Origin: Spirosoma spitsbergense DSM 19989
GTDB lineage: Bacteria; Bacteroidota; Bacteroidia; Cytophagales; Spirosomataceae
Direction of reading: 5' to 3'
NCBI RefSeq assembly: GCF_000374085.1
Contig: NZ_KB893595.1
Location: 1-33,386, forward strand
DNA: 33,386 nucleotides
Shown here: positions 17,935 through 24,750 of the stretch, in pieces
Layout of the letters: every line of letters starts with the position of its first letter
Position numbering within the stretch: the first letter of the stretch is position 1
Program-made: the position numbers and the translations under genes
The notes under the pieces: generated by a model
Database searches by the model: none
What the model saw: the letters and a program-made list of their open reading frames with translations, nothing else
What the model was told of the DNA's origin: nothing

Positions 17935-20289
17935 TCAGAAGTAGAAATTATAGGCAATAGAGGGAATCAGGGTGCCAAATACAGATAGCCTATATGATTC
18001 TGTCCGCTGATTGTAGCGCGTGAAATAAATAGAGTAGGGGTTTTTATGGGCGTAGAGATTGTAAATTCCCAGCGTCCAGATTCCGTACCGTTTTTGGGCT
18101 TTGTTGTAGCGAGTATCTTTCGAGAAAGCTATATCCAAACGATGGTAGTCTGGAATACGGTCTGCGTTACGCCGGGAGTAATCCTGGACAGGTTCATCAT
18201 TATACGTATATTGTCCATCAGGATAGGTAGCAGGCACGCCGGTATAGTAAACAAAATTGGTGGAAAACGTCCAGTTGTGCGAAAGGGCCAGCCGAACCTG
18301 AGCATTTAGCGTATTAGGTCGATCTATATAGGATGGGTAGTAGGCTCCTCCATTGATACGCAATTCATCGAAGGGAGTCTGTACGGCAATTAGTGAGCGG
18401 GCATAGGTGTAATTAAACTGACCCGTCAGTCGCCCTTTATTCTTACTGATACCAAACTCCACTCCGTAAGCCCGGCCCGCAGCAGGTACCAGGGCGGTTT
18501 CGAGCATTTGATTCAGAATCAGATTTGCCCCGTACCTGTATTCAATCTGATTTTGTAAACGTTTATAATAGCCTTCTACGCTTAACTCGTACATATTATC
18601 CCGAAGGTTTTGGAATAAACCCACCGAAACCTGATCGGCAATTTGGGGAGGGATATAGCGATCACTTATCTTCCAGAAGTCAAGAGGAGTAATGGAGGTC
18701 GTATTGGAGATGAGATTGAGGTACTGACGGGTCCGGCCCGCACTTGCCTTCAAAGCTGTATTTTTTGCCAGTTGTACGCGCAACGCCAGCCTGGGTTCCA
18801 GTCCACCATACGTCTGCGCCGTTTGACCTTTTCCATAGCGTATTGAATCAATTACAGTTTCCGGTGAGGTGGGTTCGTTTTCAGCATACCGGTACACCGT
18901 TTTTGGCCCCAGCGAAACAAATGCCGAATACCGGAGTCCAGCCTGTAAACTGATTTTAGGCGTTAGTTCCCATTCCGTATTAAGGTAAGCACCTAATTCC
19001 CGGCCCCGTTCGGGGTTGATTTGTTTAGCGTTTATACTGGAATTGTCGCCCGTCGGCTGCACATTTCCAGTTTGGGTGTCATACCGAATGGCATTGACTC
19101 CCATCTGAACTTTATGCTTTTGGTTGAGGGTATAAAATATATCTATTTTCCCTTCACGCTGTTCGATGTATGATCTAAAGCGAAATGTCAGCCCTGGTGT
19201 TACACCATCAACATTCAAATGATAGCCGCTGTATAGCGCTGTTAAATTCAACTGTAAGTTAGACCGGATCAGAAAACTCCAGTGACTTGTTAACACATCA
19301 GTTTTCCAGCCGTAGAGCGTATCCCCCGGAAACCGAAAATTATCCTGGCTTCGGTAGCCCGACAGAGAAATTGTGTTTCGTTCATCGGGAGTGTAAGTCA
19401 ATTTCAGGCTACCATCGTAAAAAAACGCCCGACTGTTTTTTACACTTGCGGTTGGAAATAATTGTAACAGGTAGTTAGGAAAGGCAATCCGCCCGGCGGC
19501 TAGCAGGGTCAGTTTTTTATGTACTGGCCCGTCTACTAATACCCGCGCACTCACAGGACTAAGCCCGCCCGATACCCGCCATCCTTCTTTATTACCATTT
19601 CGGCTGCTCATTAGTAATAGTGAAGAAACCCGACCCCCGTATTGCGCCGAAAAAGCTCCTTTGTTCAGGCTCACATCCTGCACTAAGTCAGGGTTGACGT
19701 TGGTATAAAAACCAAGTAGGTGCGATGTGTTAAACAGCGGTGCTCCATCGAGTAGTACCAAATTTTGGTCGGCCCGACCTCCCCGAACGTTAAATCCACC
19801 AGCTCCTTCACCCGCCGTCGTTACGCCCGCCTGTAAGGAAAGGGCTTTCAGAATATCTGGTTCGCCTAATATCACCGGCATCCGTTTCAGTTCAGGCATA
19901 CTCAGTTGAATTTCCCCCATCTGAACCGCTTTGATATTTTTATCCTCGCGGGTAGCCCTTACGTCCACCTCATCAAGATCGGTTGATCGGGGTTGCAGTA
20001 AATATTCAACCCGTTTGTTAAAGTCAAGCGTAATCGTTTCGCGTCCCCGAATATATCCTACAGCCGAAACATACAGCGTTAATACTCCGGGAGGATGACT
20101 AATTGAAATAACCCCGGCGCTGTCGGCCCGTGCCCCGGATTTCGTTTCGGCAATAAATAAACTGGCACCAGAAACCGGCTTTTTCGTTACACCGTCGCGC
20201 ACAACAACGCTTAGCCGAAGTCGTTGCTGGGCGCGCGCAGGCAAAAAGCAGGTAAAAAGACAAGCAAGAAAAAAAAAGCGCAGTCTCAT
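17935..20289 (-). CDS. TonB-dependent receptor with carboxypeptidase-like N-domain (second copy)
   Basis: A 784-residue receptor built like the one at 4875-7277. The ATG at 20287-20289 opens a signal peptide (MRLRFFFLACLFTCFLPARAQQ); twelve more upstream residues are possible but would disrupt it. Next come the carboxypeptidase-like domain (PVSGASLFIAETKSG to YVSAVGYIRG), the plug (PVILGEPDILKALSLQAGV, FNVRGGRADQNLVLLDGAP, FSAQYGGRVSSLLLM) and a barrel ending in AYNFYF. It forms a two-gene unit with the downstream DUF4249 gene. The plug and gene order match the first module, so the two are paralogues, but the sequences are well diverged and probably differ in substrate. Confidence 0.9.
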   Translation of the reverse strand: MRLRFFFLACLFTCFLPARAQQRLRLSVVVRDGVTKKPVSGASLFIAETKSGARADSAGVISISHPPGVLTLYVSAVGYIRGRETITLDFNKRVEYLLQPRSTDLDEVDVRATREDKNIKAVQMGEIQLSMPELKRMPVILGEPDILKALSLQAGVTTAGEGAGGFNVRGGRADQNLVLLDGAPLFNTSHLLGFYTNVNPDLVQDVSLNKGAFSAQYGGRVSSLLLMSSRNGNKEGWRVSGGLSPVSARVLVDGPVHKKLTLLAAGRIAFPNYLLQLFPTASVKNSRAFFYDGSLKLTYTPDERNTISLSGYRSQDNFRFPGDTLYGWKTDVLTSHWSFLIRSNLQLNLTALYSGYHLNVDGVTPGLTFRFRSYIEQREGKIDIFYTLNQKHKVQMGVNAIRYDTQTGNVQPTGDNSSINAKQINPERGRELGAYLNTEWELTPKISLQAGLRYSAFVSLGPKTVYRYAENEPTSPETVIDSIRYGKGQTAQTYGGLEPRLALRVQLAKNTALKASAGRTRQYLNLISNTTSITPLDFWKISDRYIPPQIADQVSVGLFQNLRDNMYELSVEGYYKRLQNQIEYRYGANLILNQMLETALVPAAGRAYGVEFGISKNKGRLTGQFNYTYARSLIAVQTPFDELRINGGAYYPSYIDRPNTLNAQVRLALSHNWTFSTNFVYYTGVPATYPDGQYTYNDEPVQDYSRRNADRIPDYHRLDIAFSKDTRYNKAQKRYGIWTLGIYNLYAHKNPYSIYFTRYNQRTESYRLSVFGTLIPSIAYNFYF

Positions 20290-20423
20290 AACTTGTGCAC
20301 TAAAATGATGCAGGTAGACTTGCAAAGTACGAAAATGCGGGCAAGGTGATACATTTGTTTAACGGCTCAATTGCTAAAACTATGCCCATTTAACGTGACA
20401 TACAGATTTTTTTTGTCACCTGC

Positions 20424-20454
20424 TTGCAAAGAAGAATGCGAAACCATACTTTTG
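20424..20454 (+). promoter_or_regulatory. Promoter of tRNA-Asp (-33 TTG, -7 TACTTTTG)
   Basis: TTG at 20424-20426 and TACTTTTG at 20447-20454 are separated by 20 bp, a full match to the Bacteroidota promoter form. The box lies 38 bp upstream of the tRNA gene. Confidence 0.75.
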
Positions 20455-20492
20455 TGCCACGATTAAGGAAACGGCAACGTTACCCGAAAGAT

Positions 20493-20566
20493 GGTTCGGT
20501 AGTTCAGTTGGTTAGAATACCTGCCTGTCACGCAGGGGGTCGCGGGTTCGAGCCCCGTCCGGACCG
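20493..20566 (+). tRNA. tRNA-Asp (GTC anticodon)
   Basis: The 74-base sequence folds as a cloverleaf. Acceptor strands GGTTCGG and CCGGACC pair over 7 bp with one G-U. The anticodon stem CCTGC/GCAGG encloses a loop with anticodon GTC at 20527-20529, and the T-arm contains GGGTTCGAGCCCC. The CCA end is not encoded (the gene ends G followed by CTA). It has its own promoter and terminator. Its 3' end borders a remnant integrase gene, a common position for integrative elements. Confidence 0.96.
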
Positions 20567-20577
20567 CTAATCTCGTC

Positions 20578-20612
20578 AAAAACCGCTTAAACGCTCTGTT
20601 TAAGCGGTTTTT
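20578..20612 (+). terminator. Terminator after tRNA-Asp
   Basis: Arms 20578-20592 and 20598-20612 are perfectly complementary over 15 bp (AAAAACCGCTTAAAC and its complement) with loop GCTCT, ending in a T-run. Confidence 0.88.
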
Positions 20613-20856
20613 TCGTTTCAACACACCTTTAAATCGCCCAAATAAGCCTTTTGCTCCTGTCCATTTCAACCAGGCTTCAACATGAAATACAGTTATAAGC
20701 TGCGGCAGAATAAGCAGCGTATTCGACCCGGTGGCACGGCCGCTATCTTTTATCAAATTATTATCAATGGAAAAAAGACGACCGTTCCTCTCGATCTGTA
20801 CTGGCCAGCCGGAAAATTTGATGACGAACGGTCCGATATTGTCCCCCGACAGCCTT

Positions 20857-20864
20857 TAGATTTG
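20857..20864 (+). promoter_or_regulatory. -7-like box spanning the IS110 left junction
   Basis: TAGATTTG is an exact TAnnTTTG match made of the junction heptamer plus the first bases of the element. The same box would form in an excised circle, where the right end (ending TTTAGAT) meets the left end (starting TTGGG). No TTG at the ideal spacing is present in the integrated state; the nearest is at 20839-20841 with a 15-bp spacer. Confidence 0.4.
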
Positions 20865-20906
20865 GGCCGTTGTACGATTCTAAGATTAGTCGTGTAACTT
20901 GAACCT

Positions 20907-21068
20907 ACTCACAGACCGTGAGTGACCAACCCCGGCAGGGATACCTTAACGCGTCGGCCAGGTAAAACCTATGGACCGATTCAAGACCCTGCCGGGATAA
21001 TTTAGACACTGACTTCAAATAGAAATGCGGGTTCGCGGCCCATTAGTAAGGTATTGAAGGTGTCTAAA
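20907..21068 (+). ncRNA. Candidate IS110 bridge RNA
   Basis: Three hairpins stand in a row between the element left end and its transposase. The first has arms 20907-20912 and 20918-20923 (ACTCAC/GTGAGT). The second has a perfect 10-bp stem 20931-20940 and 20987-20996 (CCCGGCAGGG/CCCTGCCGGG) with a 46-nt interior. The third has 21001-21009 with 21060-21068 (9 bp) plus 21013-21018 with 21054-21059 (6 bp) after a 3-nt bulge, with a 35-nt interior. A 5' hairpin followed by two large looped stems is the known layout of IS621-type bridge RNA (target loop, then donor loop). In the third loop, CGGCCCA (21036-21042) is complementary to TGGGCCG one base inside the left junction. In the second, CTATG (20969-20973) is complementary to CATAG just right of the insertion site. 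Assignment is inference. Confidence 0.6.
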
Positions 21069-21104
21069 CGTTGGCCTACTTATTTACTTTTACCCGGTAA
21101 AGTT

Positions 21105-22097
21105 ATGCAATTCAACTACTTCATTGGTATTGACTTCTCAAAGGCTACCCTCGATTTTGCGGTTGCCAAAGCCAACCAGATTCTTTTTCATCAGCAGGTG
21201 AGTAATGACAAAAAAGGCATTACCAAGTTCCTCAAAGCATTACGTCAGCAAACTGAAGCCTCTATTGACCAGTGTTTATTCTGTCTGGAGCATACGGGAA
21301 TTTATAATAACCCTTTATTAAAAGCACTTCACCAACTCTCGGCTAACATATGGGTCGAGCGAGCTGTCCACATTCAGGAGAGCATGGGCTTGACACGAGG
21401 TAAAACGGATCAAGTCGATGCCAAACGTATTGCGCTGTTCGCTTACAAAAACCGCGATGAGGCTCGCTTGTGGGCACCACCACGTACCGTAATCGCCCAA
21501 TTGGATCGATTGACCGCCCAACGAGCTCGCTTGGTCAAAGTCATCAAACAGTTGCAGACGCCCTTGACCGACTCCAAAGGCTTCGTTGACAAAGCGGAAC
21601 AACAGACCTGTGCAGCCTCTTTAAAAGCTCTAAAGACCGATCTAAAATCAGCCGATAAAGCAATTTTTGAACTGACCCAAGCTGATCCTGAACTCAAGCG
21701 GCTTTTTGAGCGTGTCACCTCCATCATCGGTATCAGCCAGACGACAGCGGCTGAAATTATCGTCACCACTAATGAATTCAAATCTATCACGGATCCCAAA
21801 AAGTTTGCCTGTTACGCCGGAGTTGTTCCCTTTGAGCGTAGTTCGGGCCAGCGAAAGGGTAAGCCCCAAGTCAGCCACATGGCCAATAAAAAAGTAAAAT
21901 CGTTGCTCCACCTGGGCGCCATGTCGGCCATCCAGCATTGCACTCAACTCAAAGCCTATTACCAGCGAAAAGTTAAAGAAGGCAAGAACAAAATGCTCGT
22001 CCTTAATAACGTCCGTAACAAGTTAGTACTGCGTATTTTTGCCTGTGTTCGGGAAGACCGAAATTATGACAAAAAATATACGCCCACGCTTGTTTAG
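21105..22097 (+). CDS. IS110-family transposase (DEDD recombinase)
   Basis: A 330-residue recombinase. The start ATG at 21105 opens MQFNYFIGIDFSKATLDFAV; an in-frame TTG at 21054 lies within the third upstream hairpin and was rejected. The RuvC-like DEDD domain has Asp in GIDFSK (about 10), Glu in CLEHTGIY (about 62) and Asp residues in KTDQVDAKR (about 102 and 105). A coiled middle region follows, then the Transposase_20 domain with SIIGISQTTAAEII, FACYAGVVPFERSSGQRKGK (candidate catalytic Ser about 246-247), MANKKVKSLLHLGAMSA and NNVRNKLVLRIFA. All expected parts are intact, so the element may be active. The stop codon TAG (22095-22097) is part of the junction heptamer. Confidence 0.93.
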   Translation: MQFNYFIGIDFSKATLDFAVAKANQILFHQQVSNDKKGITKFLKALRQQTEASIDQCLFCLEHTGIYNNPLLKALHQLSANIWVERAVHIQESMGLTRGKTDQVDAKRIALFAYKNRDEARLWAPPRTVIAQLDRLTAQRARLVKVIKQLQTPLTDSKGFVDKAEQQTCAASLKALKTDLKSADKAIFELTQADPELKRLFERVTSIIGISQTTAAEIIVTTNEFKSITDPKKFACYAGVVPFERSSGQRKGKPQVSHMANKKVKSLLHLGAMSAIQHCTQLKAYYQRKVKEGKNKMLVLNNVRNKLVLRIFACVREDRNYDKKYTPTLV

Positions 22098-22411
22098 ATC
22101 ATAGAAATCGGTCCGATAAGACACACGAAGATTATAGTCGACTCATTGAACGGAAGGGTAACGAAATCAATGAAGTGTTTATCTGGGCGCAGCTCGCCAA
22201 AGTAGAACTGACGGTGGCTACCTTCCACCGCGAACTGGCTAACCAATTCTCCCAGCACGATTTCCTTTCCTTCTGGGAGCGTCAGGTAGACGAGAACTTC
22301 GTAAAGGGGAAAATCAGTAAGGTTACCCGGATCTCCCAACGATCATCACTGGCCACGCTGCGGATATATAAGCCACAGCTGGCATTCAATGAAATTAACC
22401 TGGCATTCCTA

Positions 22412-22421
22412 GAGGATTATA
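22412..22421. repeat. Target-site duplication of the MITE, left copy
   Basis: GAGGATTATA immediately left of the element terminal repeat; an identical copy lies at 22585-22594. Confidence 0.85.
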
Positions 22422-22584
22422 TAGGGCAATTGCACGAATAATATTTCTAGGAAATCATGGTACTATACCGTTTTATGGCGATTTAACTAGTGTTGAAAAC
22501 GACCTGATTTGACATGAAAACAATCAATTCTTTACGTGCGAATCACTTTCGATAGCTAACTACCACTTTCATGCAATCGCCCTA
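22422..22584. mobile_element. MITE-like non-autonomous element, 163 bp
   Basis: Terminal inverted repeats of 17 bp, TAGGGCAATTGCACGAA at 22422-22438 and its inverted partner at 22568-22584, match at 15 of 17 positions. They are flanked by the 10-bp direct repeats GAGGATTATA. No open reading frame of note lies inside. Removing the element plus one direct repeat makes the integrase read LEDY followed by KPSCFGN with no frame break, which independently proves the boundaries. The mobilising transposase is not in the window; a 10-bp duplication is compatible with some IS4-related families, but that is a guess. Confidence 0.85.
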
Positions 22585-22594
22585 GAGGATTATA
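22585..22594. repeat. Target-site duplication of the MITE, right copy
   Basis: GAGGATTATA immediately right of the element terminal repeat, identical to 22412-22421. Confidence 0.85.
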
Positions 22595-22853
22595 AGCCTA
22601 GCTGTTTCGGCAATACCGTTTGGAAAAAACTCAAGGATTTTCGTACCCATGCCAACCAGGCTATCAAAGCGGGGTACTTCTTCGAATACCCGTTCAAGAA
22701 CTTCCGGATGCCGACAACGACCACCTGGCTTGACTATCTGAATGAAGAAGAGTTCCTGACCCTGAAACGCCATTTCTATTCCGACGATCTGGACCCAGGC
22801 CACGAAACTACGCTCCGGGCATTCCTGTTTGCCTGCTATACCGGACCGCCAAA

Positions 22854-22902
22854 AAAGCAAACAATCCTCTAATTCACAGCGAGCTAGAGGATTGTTTGCT
22901 TT
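22854..22902. terminator. 18-bp perfect hairpin at the integrase truncation point
   Basis: Arms 22854-22871 and 22885-22902 are perfectly complementary over 18 bp with a 13-nt loop. AAAG on one side and CTTT on the other make it terminator-like in both directions. It starts about 9 bases after the integrase homology ends and contains the integrase fragment's stop codon, so it marks the foreign junction. The remainder to 22987 shows nothing recognisable. Confidence 0.6.
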
Positions 22903-22987
22903 ATAGACCTTTAATTGCCTTCCCTATTGGTCAACTGAAAAACGGAAGTCGTTTCAAAGGCGTTGTCATTATCCTACTATAGGCACA

Positions 22988-23563
22988 CTAGGGCGCAAAA
23001 ATCTTTTCTTTCCAGTCCCACAGAATAATAACCCAGGTTTCCCCAATAGTTGGGTCATGGAACTCATGAATTGGCTCAAACCCTACCCGCTTGTGTGCTC
23101 GTAATGAGCGGGTATTATTAGCCGAAATATCGGTAATCAGTAATTGGAAACGGGGGGAATACAACTCGTGATGGTGCTGAAACATCCGGTCGAATACCTG
23201 TTGCCCCCGGTAGCCTTCAGCGACACAAACCTGCCCCATCACGTACCAGGGGTAGTCATGAATCGGTCTTCCCTGATAAGTCAGTGAGTTAATCAGGGCG
23301 AATAGGGGTAGCAGTTCAGGCACATCGGCTCCAAACTCAGGAAGCATGGTCAACGCATAACCGACAACGGTATCACCATCTTTGGCAATAACACTTGGAG
23401 CCGCCTGGTTCATTCGGCTCAACACCTGAGGGTTATGCTCTACCGTTACAAACCCCTGCCCGACCTGAATGTGAGCCGGTACATTTTTACGGAGATTAGC
23501 CTGTTGTAACGTAAGAATACCGATTATGTCGGTTTCGGATTGAACGGTGGTAATGGTAAGCAT
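22988..23563 (-). CDS. GNAT-family N-acetyltransferase
   Basis: A 191-residue cytosolic acetyltransferase using acetyl-CoA; the substrate is unknown. The acetyl-CoA motif A is seen in VMGQVCVAEGYRGQQVFDRMF (about 109-129, with the GYRGQQ loop in place of the usual R/QxxGxG/A), and motif B in NTRSLRAHKRVGFEPIHEF. It starts 5 bp downstream of the epimerase stop, so the two are almost certainly co-transcribed. Pairing with a dipeptide epimerase suggests a role in amino-acid or cell-wall peptide metabolism, but this is context only. Confidence 0.85.
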   Translation of the reverse strand: MLTITTVQSETDIIGILTLQQANLRKNVPAHIQVGQGFVTVEHNPQVLSRMNQAAPSVIAKDGDTVVGYALTMLPEFGADVPELLPLFALINSLTYQGRPIHDYPWYVMGQVCVAEGYRGQQVFDRMFQHHHELYSPRFQLLITDISANNTRSLRAHKRVGFEPIHEFHDPTIGETWVIILWDWKEKIFAP

Positions 23564-23568
23564 AACGT

Positions 23569-24669
23569 TCAGGCAACGGTTTTCACTGGCAGATTTTTCA
23601 AAAAGGCTGAATCTATTTCCGCCCCAATACCAGGTGTTTCGGGTAGTTCGATGTGGTAGCCATTGTATAGGATACCGCCGTGAACAGGGTCGTCAGCGTG
23701 TTCGAAACAAGCATCTAAATCACAGAAACGTACATTCTGACGAGCAGCTGCGAAATGGGCATTAGCCGTTAACCCTAATCGCGACTCCGACATGCAGCCA
23801 ATCATGCAGGGAATACCCGCCGATTCGGCAATGGCATTGATGTTGAGGGCCTCAAAAATACCCCCGCTCTTGGACAGTTTGATGTTGAAATAATCGACTG
23901 CTTCTGCACGCACGAGCCGGAGGGCATCGACAGTATCGAACAGGCTCTCGTCAGCCATGATTGGTATGGGCGAGTGCTGACGCAAGTGTCGCAAACCGTC
24001 CGTGTCATGGCGTTTAATGGGCTGTTCGCAATACTGGACGTTGTAATCGGCAAGGGCTCGCAATACAGCCGATGCCGTTACAACATCCCACCCCTGATTA
24101 GCATCAGTGCGGATGGGTATTTCGTGGCCAATAGCATCTCGAATCATTTTTACGCGGGTAATATCATCCCGGACGTTTGTTCCCAGTTTTACCTTGATGG
24201 CTTCTGCACCCTTCGCCTGAATCCGCAGGGCATCATCGGCCATGCGTTCGGGAGGGTTGATATAAATCGTTTCGTCGGTAATGAGGGTACGTTTGGTTCC
24301 GCCCAGGAACTGGTAGAGGGGCATTCGGGCGGCTTTGGCGGCAATATCATACAGGGCCATGTCAAAGGCCGAGCGTGTTGTAGGATGTCCGGGTAGGTAA
24401 CGGATAAGCGTATGCAGGCATTGCTCTATGGCCAGTGGGTTTTTTCCAATAAGTAGCCTGGACATATCCTCGGCTGCGGCCAGGCCCGACGCCTGGGTTT
24501 CGCCCACAATCATCCAGAATGGAGACCCTTCGCCCCAGCCCGTAATATGTTCATCCGTTTGAATCTCGACCAGTATGTTACGGGCATGTTCGATGCTACC
24601 CAGCGAGATGGCAATAGGAGCCTTGAGCGGAATGTCGTAGCGGTAAAGTTTGATGGAAGTGATTTTCAT
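23569..24669 (-). CDS. Dipeptide epimerase (enolase superfamily, L-Ala-D/L-Glu type)
   Basis: Cytosolic Mg-dependent enzyme expected to epimerise dipeptides such as L-Ala-D-Glu released from murein. Residue landmarks in the 366-residue protein: KxK base Lys159/Lys161 (AIKVKLG), metal ligands Asp189 (TDAN), Glu215 (CEQP) and Asp240 (ADES), second base Lys in KLSKSG (264-267), and a C-terminal DxD (Asp317, Asp319 in FCDLDA). The DxD motif binds the substrate alpha-ammonium group and separates dipeptide epimerases from other muconate-lactonizing-like members. Position numbers closely follow known epimerases. Exact dipeptide specificity cannot be read. It is first in a two-gene unit with the GNAT gene. 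Confidence 0.87.
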   Translation of the reverse strand: MKITSIKLYRYDIPLKAPIAISLGSIEHARNILVEIQTDEHITGWGEGSPFWMIVGETQASGLAAAEDMSRLLIGKNPLAIEQCLHTLIRYLPGHPTTRSAFDMALYDIAAKAARMPLYQFLGGTKRTLITDETIYINPPERMADDALRIQAKGAEAIKVKLGTNVRDDITRVKMIRDAIGHEIPIRTDANQGWDVVTASAVLRALADYNVQYCEQPIKRHDTDGLRHLRQHSPIPIMADESLFDTVDALRLVRAEAVDYFNIKLSKSGGIFEALNINAIAESAGIPCMIGCMSESRLGLTANAHFAAARQNVRFCDLDACFEHADDPVHGGILYNGYHIELPETPGIGAEIDSAFLKNLPVKTVA

Positions 24670-24714
24670 GGTTCAGGCACAACGAAACAATAAATACCAG
24701 CACAAGAGATAGTA

Positions 24715-24736
24715 GCAGGAAGCGCACGCTTCCTGC
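24715..24736. terminator. Palindrome GCAGGAAGCG/CGCTTCCTGC
   Basis: Perfect 10-bp arms (24715-24724 and 24727-24736) around CA, just after the stop of the rhodanese-thioredoxin gene, where a terminator is expected. The following CCAGCATA and the GGAAGC/GCTTCC core resemble the larger palindrome at 26622-26727, so it may be a member of a dispersed repeat family. Confidence 0.55.
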
Positions 24737-24750
24737 ACCAGCATAGGCAC

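Larger units (their letters stand above)
20862..22099 (+). mobile_element. IS110-family insertion sequence, 1238 bp
   Basis: Boundaries are inferred from restoration of the integrase frame. The heptamer TTTAGAT occurs at 20855-20861 and again at 22093-22099, and deleting one copy with everything between joins PRQPLD to HRNRSDK in frame. There are no terminal inverted repeats, as usual for IS110. A non-coding 5' region of about 240 bp precedes the transposase, and almost nothing follows it; the transposase stop lies inside the right heptamer. This is the layout of the IS110 group (long 5' region) rather than IS1111. Confidence 0.85.
20682..22872 (+). pseudogene. Tyrosine recombinase/integrase, interrupted twice and truncated
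   Basis: Three separated segments in two raw frames rebuild one integrase. 20682-20861 encodes the arm-binding domain (YKLRQNKQRIRPGGTAAIFY, LDLYWPAGKFDDERSD). 22100-22421 continues with HRNRSDKTHEDYSRLIERK and the SAM-like core-binding domain (FHRELANQFSQHDFLSFWE). 22595-22845 carries the end of that domain and the start of the catalytic one (WKKLKDFRTHANQAIKAG, EFLTLKRHF, LRAFLFACYTG). An IS110-family element separates the first two parts and a MITE-like element the last two; removing either restores frame exactly. After CYTG the reading becomes PPKKQTIL and stops at 22872, so the Arg-His-Arg-His-Tyr catalytic part is gone. It is the remnant of an element that probably entered near tRNA-Asp. 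Confidence 0.88.

Noticed and set aside
20682..20897. A small independent gene of 71 codons starting at 20682.
   Set aside because: Its first 60 codons are the integrase arm-binding domain, and the rest is read from the IS110 left end.
20829..22118. CGGTCCGATA occurs at 20829-20838 and 22109-22118, flanking the IS110 element, and at first looked like its target duplication.
   Set aside because: Using TTTAGAT as the junction rejoins the integrase exactly and keeps IVPRQP, which fits the family. The ten-base match then becomes two internal RSD-coding stretches of the original gene.
22175..22441. A separate small gene of 88 codons at 22175-22441.
   Set aside because: It is the middle segment of the broken integrase, starting at an internal GTG and ending in the MITE.
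22841..22849. CCGGACCGC at 22841-22849 is identical to the 3' end of the tRNA-Asp gene (20559-20567) and could be an attachment-site remnant.
   Set aside because: Only nine bases, and the CCGGA part is explained by the integrase coding sequence for TG in CYTG. Too short to call an att site.
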